Positions 9,410 through 17,951 of a DNA stretch of 64,000 nt are shown here, piece after piece. The DNA lies in the NCBI RefSeq assembly GCF_019880585.1, contig NZ_JAINVV010000009.1:186001-250000 (forward strand). The letters are read 5' to 3'. This DNA is from Sphingomonas colocasiae. Lineage in GTDB: Bacteria; Pseudomonadota; Alphaproteobacteria; Sphingomonadales; Sphingomonadaceae. The position numbers and the translations under genes are program-made. A model generated the notes under the pieces. That model searched no databases, was not told the origin of the DNA, and worked only from the letters and a program-made list of their open reading frames with translations. The first letter of the stretch is position 1, and each line of letters begins with the position of its first letter.

Positions 9410-10813
9410 ATGAGCGATATCGGCGAGGCGCTGATCCAGGCGATCGGCCCGGACAGGGTGGCGAGCGACGCGGAAGCGCGCAATGCGCGCCGCTTCGACC
9501 AATGGGCGGTCAAGCATCTGCGCGACTGGCGCGGCGAGAGCGTGACCGCGCCCGGCTGGGTGGTGCGGCCCGGATCGGTCGACGATGTCCGCCGCGTGGT
9601 CATGCTCGCCGCGGAAAAGCGCGTGCCGCTGATCCCCTTCGGCCTGGGCAGCGGCGTCTGCGGCGGGATCGAGCCGGGCGCGGACGCGATCCTGCTCGAC
9701 ATGAGCGGCATGAACGCGGTCCGCTTCATCGACGATCGCGATCTGCTCGCGGGTTTCGACGCGGGGCTGAACGGGCTGGAGGCCGAACAGGCGGTCGCGG
9801 CGCAAGGCCTCACCATCGGCCATTGGCCGCAGTCGATCGCGATCAGCAGCGTCGGCGGCTGGGTGGCGACGCGCGCATCCGGGCAATTCTCGACCGCTTA
9901 TGGCAATATCGAGGATATCATCCATTCGATCGAGGCGGTGATGCCCAATGGCGAACTGGTGACACTGGGCAAGGCGGTGCGCGCGGCGGCCGGCCCCGAT
10001 CTGCGCCATCTGCTGATGGGCGCCGAAGGCACGATGGGCGTGATCACCGGCGTCACCCTGTCGTTGCGCGAAAAGGCCGCGCATCGCGGCTACAGCATCT
10101 ATTACGCCGACGACATGGCCGCGGGGTTCGAAGCGCAGCGCCGCATCGTCCGCGCCGACTGGCGCCCGCCGGTGATGCGCCAATATGACGGACGCGAGGT
10201 GCGCCGCCTGTTCCGCGAGCATGAGCGCGGCGGCAAGGCGATGCTGCTGATGGTCCATGAAGGCCCGCAAGCCCGCGTCGAGGCGGAGCTGGCGGCGATC
10301 GCCGAAATCGCGGGTTCGGCAGGGCTGGAGCCGGGCGATCCCGCCGCCGCCCGGGCCTGGATCGAGCGGCGCAACCATGTGCCGAGCTGGCGCGACATGT
10401 TCGAGCGCGGCTATGTCGCCGACACGGTCGAGATCTCCGGGCGCTGGAGCGAGATCGGCGCGATCTACGACGACGCGATCGCGGCGCTCAATGCGGTGCC
10501 GGGCGTGATCAACGCGTCGGCGCACAGCTCGCATGTCTATCGATCGGGCATAAACCTGTATTTCAGCTTCGCCGCCACCTTCGAGGACAGCGCGAAGATG
10601 GAGCCCGCCTATTTCGCATGCTGGCGCGCGATCATGGAGGCGACGGCGAAGCATGGCGGTGGCATCGCCCACCATCACGGCGCCGGGCGGCTACGCAAAC
10701 CCTATCTCCATCACGATCTGGGCGATGCCGGGGTGTCGCTGCTGCGCACGCTCAAATCCGCAGTCGATCCGCAGGGGATCATGAATCCGGGCAACCTCAT
10801 CCCCGATGCCTGA
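9410..10813 (+). CDS. FAD-linked oxidase resembling alkyldihydroxyacetone-phosphate synthase (AGPS)
   Basis: A 467-residue protein of the VAO/PCMH FAD-binding family. The FAD domain includes PLIPFGLGSGVCGGIEPG and SVGGWVATRASGQFSTAYG. The C-terminal part has HHHGAGRLRKPYL, the histidine cluster typical of AGPS, and ends VDPQGIMNPGNLIP. AGPS replaces the acyl chain of acyl-DHAP by a fatty alcohol to start ether-lipid synthesis; related bacterial enzymes are mostly uncharacterised. AGGGAGGA directly before the ATG supports this start, and the stop overlaps the next gene by 8 bases. Between glpD and a glycerol-kinase-like gene its substrate is probably a glycerol or DHAP phosphate derivative, but the reaction is not known. 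Confidence 0.8.
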   Translation: MSDIGEALIQAIGPDRVASDAEARNARRFDQWAVKHLRDWRGESVTAPGWVVRPGSVDDVRRVVMLAAEKRVPLIPFGLGSGVCGGIEPGADAILLDMSGMNAVRFIDDRDLLAGFDAGLNGLEAEQAVAAQGLTIGHWPQSIAISSVGGWVATRASGQFSTAYGNIEDIIHSIEAVMPNGELVTLGKAVRAAAGPDLRHLLMGAEGTMGVITGVTLSLREKAAHRGYSIYYADDMAAGFEAQRRIVRADWRPPVMRQYDGREVRRLFREHERGGKAMLLMVHEGPQARVEAELAAIAEIAGSAGLEPGDPAAARAWIERRNHVPSWRDMFERGYVADTVEISGRWSEIGAIYDDAIAALNAVPGVINASAHSSHVYRSGINLYFSFAATFEDSAKMEPAYFACWRAIMEATAKHGGGIAHHHGAGRLRKPYLHHDLGDAGVSLLRTLKSAVDPQGIMNPGNLIPDA

Positions 10814-12242
10814 GCTGCTGCTTGCGCTCGATGCGGGCACCACCGGTGCCCGCGCCATGCTGGTCGATCCGGCCGGCCTGGTCGTCGGGCTCGACAAACG
10901 GCCGTTCGAGACCGCCTATCCCGCCCCCGGCCTTGTCGAACAGGATGGCGCGGCGGTGTGGGAGGTCTGCCGCGCGGTGATCGCGGGGGCATTGGCGAAT
11001 GCCGGGCGGACGATGACGGATGTCGCGGCGATCGGCGTCACCACCCAGCGCGCGAGCGTCATACTATGGGATCGCGGGACAGGGGAGCCGGTCGCGCCGA
11101 TCCTGATCTGGAGCGATCTGCGCGGCATGGAAGCCTACAAGGCGCTGCGCGCCGCCGGCTTCATATCCTGGCCGCAAGTGCCCTCCGCCAAGCTGCCGGC
11201 GGCGATCGCCATGGCCCACCGGCCCGTGGGCGATCTCTGCTGGGGCACGCTCGATTCCTATCTGATCCACCGGCTGAGCGGCGGGACCGCCCATGTCACC
11301 GACGCATCCTGCGCCTGGATGACGGGCTATTTCGATTATGTCGGCGGCGATGGCTGGGATGGCGCATTGATCGCGCACCAGAATCTGCCCGAAAGCCTGT
11401 TTCCCCGGCTGGTCGAAAGCTGGGGGCCGATCGCCATGACCGATGCCGCGACGATGGGCGCAGCGGTGCCGATCACCGCGCTGATCGCCGATCAGCAGGC
11501 GGGCATGGTCGCACATGGCGCGCTGGCGCGGGGTGCGTGGAAGGCGACCTATGGCACGTCTGGCGTGCTGATGGCGGGCACCGGGGAAGCGCCGCTCTCT
11601 CCCCATAGCAGCATGCCCGCCGAGGCGCTGGCCTTTGCCGGCGGCCGGCGGCGCTTCTGCATAGAGGGCATGGTGATCACCACCGGATCGCTGATCGAAT
11701 GGCTGTGCGGGCCGCTGGGGCTGTTCGCATCGCCGGCCGCGCTCGAGGCGGCGGCGCGATCGGTGCCCGACACCGGCGGTGTCGTGATACGCCCCTCGCT
11801 CCAGGGCATGGGCGCCCCGCATGGGCGCTTCGCCGCGCGCGGGCTGATCGGCGGCATGAGCTTCGCGACGACGCCCGCCCATATCGCGCGCGCCGCGCTC
11901 CAGGCCATCGCCTTCCGCTTCCGCGACATCGCCGATCTGATCGCGGCGGTGCCGGGGCTGGCCGTGCCGGAGGCGCTGCCCGTCGACGGCGGACTGGCCG
12001 AAAGCGGCACCTTGCTCCAGCTTCAGGCCGATGTGCTGCAACGGCAGGTGCGCCGCCATGCGGTACGCGAAGGCACCGCCTATGGCGCGGCACTCGCCGC
12101 CGGGCTCGGCGCGGGGCTGATCGGCGAAAGCGAGTTGCCGAGGTTCGCGCGCTACGATGCGGAGTTCATGCCGGCGATCGGCCGCGACGAGGCGGATGCG
12201 GCCTATGCGAAATGGTCGGCCGCGATCGGCGTGGAGGCGTGA
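10806..12242 (+). CDS. FGGY-family carbohydrate kinase, glycerol kinase-like
   Basis: A 478-residue FGGY kinase. The N-terminal phosphate loop is LDAGTTGARAMLVD. The segments PAPGLVEQDGAAVWE, GVTTQRASVILWD and LIWSDLRG correspond to the conserved glycerol-kinase regions, and WKATYGTSGVLMAGTG and LPVDGGLAESG mark the second domain. It should transfer phosphate from ATP to a polyol or sugar. Glycerol is the most likely substrate given the glpD gene in the same operon, feeding GlpD with glycerol 3-phosphate. The start codon overlaps the stop of the AGPS-like gene, indicating coupling. Xylulose-type substrates cannot be excluded. Confidence 0.82.
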   Translation: MPELLLALDAGTTGARAMLVDPAGLVVGLDKRPFETAYPAPGLVEQDGAAVWEVCRAVIAGALANAGRTMTDVAAIGVTTQRASVILWDRGTGEPVAPILIWSDLRGMEAYKALRAAGFISWPQVPSAKLPAAIAMAHRPVGDLCWGTLDSYLIHRLSGGTAHVTDASCAWMTGYFDYVGGDGWDGALIAHQNLPESLFPRLVESWGPIAMTDAATMGAAVPITALIADQQAGMVAHGALARGAWKATYGTSGVLMAGTGEAPLSPHSSMPAEALAFAGGRRRFCIEGMVITTGSLIEWLCGPLGLFASPAALEAAARSVPDTGGVVIRPSLQGMGAPHGRFAARGLIGGMSFATTPAHIARAALQAIAFRFRDIADLIAAVPGLAVPEALPVDGGLAESGTLLQLQADVLQRQVRRHAVREGTAYGAALAAGLGAGLIGESELPRFARYDAEFMPAIGRDEADAAYAKWSAAIGVEA

Positions 12243-12261
12243 TCTCACTCACCCCCTCAAT

Positions 12262-12343
12262 GTCATCCCCGCGAACGCGGGGATCCAGAGTCGCCCGCGC
12301 GGTCGTTCGACATCGTCTGGATTCCCGCGTTCGCGGGAATGAC
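12262..12343. repeat. Paired palindromic intergenic repeat (GTCATCCCCGCG type), copy 1
   Basis: Two 28-base arms, 12262-12289 and 12316-12343, are inverted copies of each other, each with its own CCGCG..CGCGG palindrome. Related paired units occur at 15789-15878 and 23568-23637. The element sits between two convergent genes and could form a long hairpin that ends transcription from both sides. Confidence 0.75.
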
Positions 12344-12352
12344 AAGAGAAGA

Positions 12353-13192
12353 CTAAGGTGCCCCGTTCACCTCGCGCCAAATCCCCCGCACGATATCACG
12401 CATGTCCTGCGCCTCTTCCCAGCGATCGGTGAGTTCGCGCCCATCGGGCGCAGTGATCGCATAGGGCGGCGGGCCGAGTTCGCACATGAAGGTGAGCGCA
12501 TCGTCCGATCCGGCCTGCGCCAGCCAATATTCGAAGCCGCGCCGCCACCAGGCGATATGCTGGTCCAGCCAGCCGGCATGTTGCGGCGCGCGCATCGCCA
12601 CCTGTACCTGATGCGTGGTCGAGACGCGACCGTGGAAATTGCGGCAGCGCTTCAGGATCGTCTCGATCGCGGCAAGCTGGTCGGCGCGCAGCGGCAGCTC
12701 CATCTCCCCGGCGACGGGATAGTGGGAGAGGTCGCCGGTCAGCGGCAGATCGGGCCGCGCCTCGAGCAGGCGCAGGGTGAAGAGCAGATCGTTGGTCAGC
12801 CGCCCGCGATGCGTTTCGAACCAGACGGGCAGCGGCGCGGCTTCGGCGAGCGGGATCAGGCTGTCGACCAGCGCCAGCGCATCGGAGAGATAAGCGACCG
12901 GCCCCGCGACCTGGACGTTCAGGTGATGCGCGCCCAGCCGGTGCGCCTCTTCGATATAGGCGGCGAGCTGATCGGCATGATGGACCAGCACCTGCCCCTC
13001 CCAGGCCAGGCCCCGGGGATTCATCACGCGCGCGACACCGGCGGTGCGCGCAACCCGCGCGATGTTGACGCCGACGCCGTCGAAGCCAGCCGCGACGACG
13101 CGTTCGAGCGCGGCATCGAGATCATTCTCGATGTCGAAACCGGGGCATTTGTCGAGGCCCCAGACCGACTGCAGCACCAGCAGATTCGCCAT
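12353..13192 (-). CDS. TIM-barrel sugar isomerase/epimerase-like protein
   Basis: A 279-residue protein of the xylose isomerase-like TIM-barrel (AP endonuclease 2) fold. Supporting motifs are VWFETHRGRLTNDL near residue 150, with acidic and His ligands, LTGDLSHYPVAGE near 176, and a late FMCELGPPPYA strand. Such proteins isomerise or epimerise sugars or keto sugars with a divalent metal. The ATG at 13192 is preferred because GGAAAGGGG lies a few bases upstream; a longer frame to 13267 runs through the divergent promoter. It diverges from the MFS gene. A role in handling sulfoquinovose or a breakdown product is inferred from context; it has no obvious counterpart in the described monooxygenase pathway. 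Confidence 0.75.
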   Translation of the reverse strand: MANLLVLQSVWGLDKCPGFDIENDLDAALERVVAAGFDGVGVNIARVARTAGVARVMNPRGLAWEGQVLVHHADQLAAYIEEAHRLGAHHLNVQVAGPVAYLSDALALVDSLIPLAEAAPLPVWFETHRGRLTNDLLFTLRLLEARPDLPLTGDLSHYPVAGEMELPLRADQLAAIETILKRCRNFHGRVSTTHQVQVAMRAPQHAGWLDQHIAWWRRGFEYWLAQAGSDDALTFMCELGPPPYAITAPDGRELTDRWEEAQDMRDIVRGIWREVNGAP

Positions 13193-13265
13193 ATCGCCCC
13201 TTTCCGACAACGCTGCCATAAGAAGCGTGCGGATCGGCGTGTCAATCGATCCCGGAGAGGATGCC

Positions 13266-14600
13266 ATGACTGAAGCCCCTGCCGCGGCAGCCGCCGTCGC
13301 GCCGGTCTCGCCCGGCTATCGCCGCTACGCGCTGTGCGTATTGCTGGTCATCTACATCCTCAATTTCCTCGACCGGCAGATCGTCTCGATCCTGGCCGAG
13401 CCGATCAAGCACGATCTCCATCTCGCCGACTGGCAATTGGGCCTGATGACCGGGCTGGCGTTCGCGCTGTTCTACACCGTGCTCGGTATTCCGATCGCGC
13501 GCGTTGCCGAAACCGGCAACCGGCCGCGGATCATCGCGGCGGCAGCGGGCGCGTGGAGCCTGTTCACCATCGCGTGCGGCTTCGCGCAGAATTTCGTCCA
13601 GCTCGTGCTCTGCCGGATCGGCGTCGGCATCGGCGAGGCCGGCTGCACGCCGCCCGCGCATTCGCTGATCACCGATTACACGCCGCGTGAGAAACGTGCG
13701 TCCGCACTCGCCTTCTATTCATTGGGCATTCCGCTCGGCGGGCTGTTCGGCATGGGACTGGGCGGGGTGATCGCCGACGCCCATGGCTGGCGCACCGCTT
13801 TTCTGGTCGCCGGCGCTCCCGGCATCCTGATGGCGCTGATCGCAGCGACGACATTGGTCGAACCGCGCAGCCGGCTCGCCGCCGATCTCGCCGCGCGCCG
13901 TGCGGCGCGGCCGCCCTTTGGGGAAGCAATGGCGGAGATCCGTTCCAAGCGGACCTTCTGGCTGATCGCCTTCGCCGCCGCGATCAAGGCGTTCATCGGC
14001 TATGGCGCCGCCGCCTTTCTCGCGCCCTTCTTCTTCCGCAACCATGCCGCCGAACTCACCCTGATCGCCGGGGATTTCGGGCTGGGCCTTACCGGTTTCC
14101 TCGGCATCACGCTGGGCATCGTGCTGGGGCTCACCGGCGCGGTCGGCACCTTCATGGGTGGTTATCTCGCCGACAAATACGGCGCGCGAGACCTGCGCGC
14201 CTATGTCTCCATCCCCGCCATTTCGACGCTGATGGGCATCCCCTTCTACATCGCCGGGCTGCTTTCGGAGTCGGCGGTGTTCGCGCTGGTGATGTTCGCC
14301 TTTCCGCCGCTCCTCAACACGCTCTGGTACGGGCCCGGCTATGCGGCGGTGCAGGGGCTGGTGCGACCGCAGAACCGTGCCACCGCGTCCGCCGTGCTGC
14401 TGTTCCTGATCAATCTGATCGGCCTGGGGCTCGGGCCGCTCGGCGTTGGCGCGGTCAGCGATCTGATCAGCGGACCGCTCGGCCTGGGCATGGCGGAGGG
14501 GGTGCGCTGGTCGCTGATGATCTTCATCCTGTTCGGCGCGCTCGCCTCCGCCCTATTCTGGATGGCACGCAAGACGATTCGCGAGGAGATGACGAGTTGA
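13266..14600 (+). CDS. MFS transporter (spinster-like)
   Basis: A 444-residue major facilitator with about 12 hydrophobic segments. The conserved NFLDRQIVSILAEPIK in the first helix and the RIGVGIGEAGCTPPAHSLI and DYTPREKRASALA segments are typical of the spinster-like branch common in sphingomonads. GGAGAGG seven bases before the ATG fixes the start. Its stop overlaps the TTG start of the dehydrogenase gene. It is a candidate inner-membrane importer for sulfoquinovose or its glyceride, or an exporter of a product; substrate and direction are unknown. Confidence 0.85.
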   Translation: MTEAPAAAAAVAPVSPGYRRYALCVLLVIYILNFLDRQIVSILAEPIKHDLHLADWQLGLMTGLAFALFYTVLGIPIARVAETGNRPRIIAAAAGAWSLFTIACGFAQNFVQLVLCRIGVGIGEAGCTPPAHSLITDYTPREKRASALAFYSLGIPLGGLFGMGLGGVIADAHGWRTAFLVAGAPGILMALIAATTLVEPRSRLAADLAARRAARPPFGEAMAEIRSKRTFWLIAFAAAIKAFIGYGAAAFLAPFFFRNHAAELTLIAGDFGLGLTGFLGITLGIVLGLTGAVGTFMGGYLADKYGARDLRAYVSIPAISTLMGIPFYIAGLLSESAVFALVMFAFPPLLNTLWYGPGYAAVQGLVRPQNRATASAVLLFLINLIGLGLGPLGVGAVSDLISGPLGLGMAEGVRWSLMIFILFGALASALFWMARKTIREEMTS

Positions 14601-15760
14601 CGGTTGCCCAGATATCGCTGCCCCGGATTTTCCGCATCGGCGGCGGCGCCAGCCGCGAACTGCCGCAGGTGCTGGCGATGCTCGGCCTGACGCGCCCGCT
14701 GATCGTCACCGATGCGTTTCTGCTGGGCCAGGGCTGGGTTACGCGGATCGAGGATGAATTGAAGGCGGCCGGCATGGCGGCCCGGGTCTTCGCCGACACC
14801 GTGCCCGATCCGACCGTTTCGTCGATCGATGCCGGCGTCGCGTTCCTCGCCGCCGGGAATCACGATTGCGTGATCGGCTTCGGCGGCGGCAGCCCGCTCG
14901 ACAGCGCCAAGGCGATCGCGATGCTCGGCATGCATGGCGGCGCGATGGCCGACTACAAGGCGCCGCATGTCCAGGATGCGCCCGGCCTGCCGGTGATCGC
15001 GATCCCCACCACCGCCGGCACGGGTTCGGACGCGACACGCTTCACGATCATCACCGATGAAGCGACCGACGAGAAGATGCTCTGTCCCGGCCTCGCCTAT
15101 CTGCCGATCGCGGCACTTGTCGATTACGAGCTGACGCTCACCAAGCCGCGCCGCCTGACCGCCGATACCGGCATCGATTCGCTGACCCATGCGATCGAGG
15201 CCTATGTCTCGAAGCGCGCCAATCCGTTCAGCGACGGCATGGCATTGCTGGCGATGCGCGCGATCGCGCCCAATCTCCGCCGCGTCTGCCTTGATCCCGA
15301 GGACCGGCCGGCGCGTGAGGCGATGATGCTCGGCGCGACCCAGGCGGGCATTGCCTTTTCCAACAGCTCGGTCGCGCTCGTCCATGGCATGAGCCGGCCG
15401 ATCGGCGCGCATTTCCATGTGCCGCACGGCCTGTCCAACGCGATGCTGCTGCCCGCCGTCACTGCCTGGTCGGCGCCCGCCGCCCTTGCCCGCTATGCCG
15501 ATTGCGCACGCGCGATGGGCGTCGCCGACGAGCGCGAAGGCGATCAGTCGGCGGTCGCGCGGCTGCTCGACGAATTGGCGGCGCTCAACGACGAGCTCGA
15601 CGTGCCCGGCCCGGCGGCATGGGGCATCGATGCGGCGCGCTGGGACGCGATGGTGCCGACGATGTGCGCACAGGCGCTGGCATCGGGATCGCCGGCCAAC
15701 AATCCGCGCGTGCCGGAGGCGGCCGAGATCGCGGAACTCTACGCGCGGGTCTGGGGCTGA
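14597..15760 (+). CDS. Iron-containing alcohol dehydrogenase
   Basis: A 387-residue group III (iron-type) alcohol dehydrogenase. The NAD-binding motif is FGGGSPLDSAKA near residue 95 and IPTTAGTGSDATRF lies near 136. The metal ligands are an Asp in VDYEL or DTGIDS, the His of SLTHAIEAY, and two His in the VHGMSRPIGAHFHVPHG region. The start is TTG at 14597, overlapping the MFS stop as TTGA, with GAGGAG eight bases upstream. It interconverts an alcohol and an aldehyde or ketone with NAD(P). In this locus it could act on a three-carbon sulfonate, a glycerol-derived aldehyde or 6-dehydroglucose, but nothing in the sequence settles this. Confidence 0.87.
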   Translation: MTVAQISLPRIFRIGGGASRELPQVLAMLGLTRPLIVTDAFLLGQGWVTRIEDELKAAGMAARVFADTVPDPTVSSIDAGVAFLAAGNHDCVIGFGGGSPLDSAKAIAMLGMHGGAMADYKAPHVQDAPGLPVIAIPTTAGTGSDATRFTIITDEATDEKMLCPGLAYLPIAALVDYELTLTKPRRLTADTGIDSLTHAIEAYVSKRANPFSDGMALLAMRAIAPNLRRVCLDPEDRPAREAMMLGATQAGIAFSNSSVALVHGMSRPIGAHFHVPHGLSNAMLLPAVTAWSAPAALARYADCARAMGVADEREGDQSAVARLLDELAALNDELDVPGPAAWGIDAARWDAMVPTMCAQALASGSPANNPRVPEAAEIAELYARVWG

Positions 15761-15788
15761 GGGCTGCGTCCCGTCATTACCCCAACTT

Positions 15789-15878
15789 GTCATCCCCGCG
15801 AAAGCGGGGATCCAGCTATTCCGTGAAGCCTCAGGAAAAAGGAAGAAGAAGCTGGATCCCCGCTTTCGCGGGGATGAC
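15789..15878. repeat. Paired palindromic intergenic repeat, copy 2
   Basis: Arms at 15789-15817 and about 15850-15878 are inverted copies, each containing CCCCGCG..CGCGGGG. The unit lies between the convergent dehydrogenase and monooxygenase genes, as does copy 1 between its genes, so it may serve as a shared terminator. Confidence 0.75.
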
Positions 15879-15920
15879 ACCGGGGACGGAGAGGAAAGCG
15901 GAGGTTAGACCACCTTTCGT

Positions 15921-16985
15921 TCAAACCAACGGCCCGTGATCGATCCGGGGCAGCACATGACGCGCGAACAGGTCGGCTTCCGCCGCATGCGGGTAACCCG
16001 ACAGGATGAACGCCTCGATCCCCATCGCGCGATAGCTTTCGAGCTTCGCCAGCACCTGATCGGGGTCGCCGACGATCGCGGCGCCGCAGCCCGAGCGGGC
16101 CCGGCCGATACCCGTCCACAGATTCTCCTCGGCATAGCCGTCATCGGAGGCCGCCTCGCGCAGCGCGACCTGCGCATTGACGCCGGCCGAGGTGGAATCG
16201 AGCGACTTCGCCTTGATCGCGGCGCCGGTCTGGGCGTCGAGCTTCGACAGCAGCCGGTCGGCGGCGGTCCGCGCCTCCGCCTCGGTGTCGCGCACGACGA
16301 CATGGGCACGATAGCCGAAGCGCAGCGTGCGGCCATGCTTCGCCGCGCGCGCCGTCATGTCCGCGATGATCTCGCGAACGGCTTCCTGCCGGTCGGGCCA
16401 CATCAGATAGACGTCGCAGCCCCTGGCCGCCGCCTCGCGGGCATCGGGCGACAAGCCGCCGAAATAGAGCTGCGGCGCCTTGCCGGAAACCGTGCCGATG
16501 CGCGGCGGATCGAGCTTCAGCTTCCAGAACTCGCCGTCATGGTCGAGCGCCTCGCCGTTGAGCAAGGTCTTGAGGATGTGCATCGCCTCCACGGTGCGCG
16601 CATAGCGCGGCGCGGAGGCCAAAGTCTCGCCGGGCATGTCGGACGAGATGATGTTGACGGTCAGCCGGCCACCCAGGATGCGATCGATCGTCGCGATCTG
16701 GCGCGCAAGCTGGGGCGGCCAAGTTTCGCCGATGCGCACCGCCATCAACAGGCGGATGCGCTTGACGAGCGTCGCGATCGCGGCGGCAAAGGCAGTCGTG
16801 TCGATGCCCAGCGCATAGCCCGACGGCAGCAGGATATTGTCGAACCCGCCGCTTTCGGCCTGAAGCACGATGTCGCGGCAATGCTCCCAGCTCGATTTGA
16901 GCTTCTCGTCGGGAACGCCGAGAAATTCGTAATCGTCGTCGCACAGAGCCGAGAACCAGCTGATCTCGCAAGCGCCCTTGGTCAT
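15921..16985 (-). CDS. SsuD/SmoC-like FMNH2-dependent sulfonate monooxygenase
   Basis: A 354-residue bacterial-luciferase-like (LLM) monooxygenase. It keeps the SsuD active-site residues at identical positions: Arg226 and His228 in GYRAHVVV, Arg297 in TGIGRARSG and Tyr331 in LSGYPH. The region of SsuD Cys54 is replaced by SGYALG and the long SsuD C-terminus is absent. With a sulfoquinovosidase and a partner aldo-keto reductase this fits the sulfoquinovose monooxygenase SmoC, which converts sulfoquinovose to 6-dehydroglucose and sulfite using reduced flavin and oxygen. The ATG at 16985 overlaps the reductase stop as ATGA and has GGGAGAGAAG upstream. A general alkanesulfonate monooxygenase remains possible. 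No flavin reductase gene is in the window. Confidence 0.83.
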   Translation of the reverse strand: MTKGACEISWFSALCDDDYEFLGVPDEKLKSSWEHCRDIVLQAESGGFDNILLPSGYALGIDTTAFAAAIATLVKRIRLLMAVRIGETWPPQLARQIATIDRILGGRLTVNIISSDMPGETLASAPRYARTVEAMHILKTLLNGEALDHDGEFWKLKLDPPRIGTVSGKAPQLYFGGLSPDAREAAARGCDVYLMWPDRQEAVREIIADMTARAAKHGRTLRFGYRAHVVVRDTEAEARTAADRLLSKLDAQTGAAIKAKSLDSTSAGVNAQVALREAASDDGYAEENLWTGIGRARSGCGAAIVGDPDQVLAKLESYRAMGIEAFILSGYPHAAEADLFARHVLPRIDHGPLV

Positions 16986-17902
16986 GGCAGCTTCTCTCCC
17001 ATCGATGTCTGCAAAACCGCGTACCATTCGGCACGCGTCCAGCGGGGGACCAGTGCCTGGGGTATCTCGCCGATCCGTTCCGGATTCTGCGTGCCGACGA
17101 TCGGGATCGGCCGCGCCGGATGCGCCATGATCCAGCTATAAGCGGCGGCGGCGCGCGACACGCCATAGGCATCCGCCTTCAGATCGAGCAGCGCGGCCAC
17201 CGCATGGACATGATCGTCGATCGGGCGCGCGAGGCGTCCACCGCCGAGCGGCGACCACGCGAGCACCGCCATCTCCTCCGCCATCGCCTGATCGAGCACG
17301 CCGTCGGTCAACGGACCAAGCGCCAGCGCCGAGAATTCGGGCTGATGGCTCGCGAGCGGCACAGGCAGGAATTTGGCGAGCGCCGCCGCCTGCGCGGCGC
17401 TGTGGTTCGAAACGCCGATCGCGGCGATCTTGCCCGCGCGATGCGCATCCTCCAGCGCACGCGCCGCTTCCTGCGGATGCGTCAGCATGTCCGGACGATG
17501 GATCTGCCACAGTTCGATGCGATCGACACCCAGCCGCGCCAGCGACGCATCGATCGCCGACGCCAGATAGGTGGCGCTGGAATCATAGGGCACGCCCATG
17601 ACGATGCCACCCTTGGTCGCCAGCACCATGGTGTCGCGCAGACCCGGGCTCTCGGCGAATACACGCCCGAGCAGCGCCTCCGCCGCGCCGAAAGGCTCGC
17701 CGTTGTCGGGGCCATAGATATCCGCCGTGTCGAACAGCGTGACGCCCGCTGCCAGCGCCGCTTCGACGCGCGCGCGCGCCGCGGGGACATCGTCCCCGGC
17801 GAAGCGCCACATGCCCCAGGCGATCGGCGAAACGGAGAGTCCGCTCCGGCCGAGCGGAAGCGTGGATGGCGGCGGGGGAAGATGATCTGACATCGCTGTC
17901 AT
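16982..17902 (-). CDS. Aldo-keto reductase, candidate 6-dehydroglucose reductase (SmoB-like)
   Basis: A 306-residue aldo-keto reductase of the single (beta/alpha)8-barrel type. The catalytic tetrad is visible as Asp58 and Tyr63 (FDTADIYG), Lys97 (LATKGG) and His135 (WQIHRPD). The C-terminal segment IPIVGTQNPERIGE is the cofactor phosphate-binding region. It precedes and overlaps the SsuD-like monooxygenase by four bases, so both proteins should be made together. In the Agrobacterium pathway the equivalent enzyme reduces 6-dehydroglucose to glucose with NADPH; the same role is inferred here. AGGA sits 9 bases before the 17902 ATG; an ATG three codons later is possible. A different aldehyde or keto sugar substrate cannot be excluded. 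Confidence 0.82.
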   Translation of the reverse strand: MTAMSDHLPPPPSTLPLGRSGLSVSPIAWGMWRFAGDDVPAARARVEAALAAGVTLFDTADIYGPDNGEPFGAAEALLGRVFAESPGLRDTMVLATKGGIVMGVPYDSSATYLASAIDASLARLGVDRIELWQIHRPDMLTHPQEAARALEDAHRAGKIAAIGVSNHSAAQAAALAKFLPVPLASHQPEFSALALGPLTDGVLDQAMAEEMAVLAWSPLGGGRLARPIDDHVHAVAALLDLKADAYGVSRAAAAYSWIMAHPARPIPIVGTQNPERIGEIPQALVPRWTRAEWYAVLQTSMGEKLP

Positions 17903-17909
17903 ATGACAT
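17898..17909. promoter_or_regulatory. Candidate operator palindrome TGTCATATGACA
   Basis: A perfect 12-bp palindrome covers the start of the reductase gene. A related TGTCATAGACA lies in the yeiH-MFS intergenic region at 19249-19259. It could bind one of the MarR, LacI or LysR proteins encoded in the locus. With one exact copy the call is tentative. Confidence 0.35.
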
Positions 17910-17951
17910 AATCCTGATTGTTTGGGAAGAGGGCGATATGCATTTCAGCGT

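Noticed and set aside
12262-15878. CRISPR array
   Set aside because: The repeats are paired inverted units at different gene ends, not regularly spaced direct repeats, and no cas gene is present.
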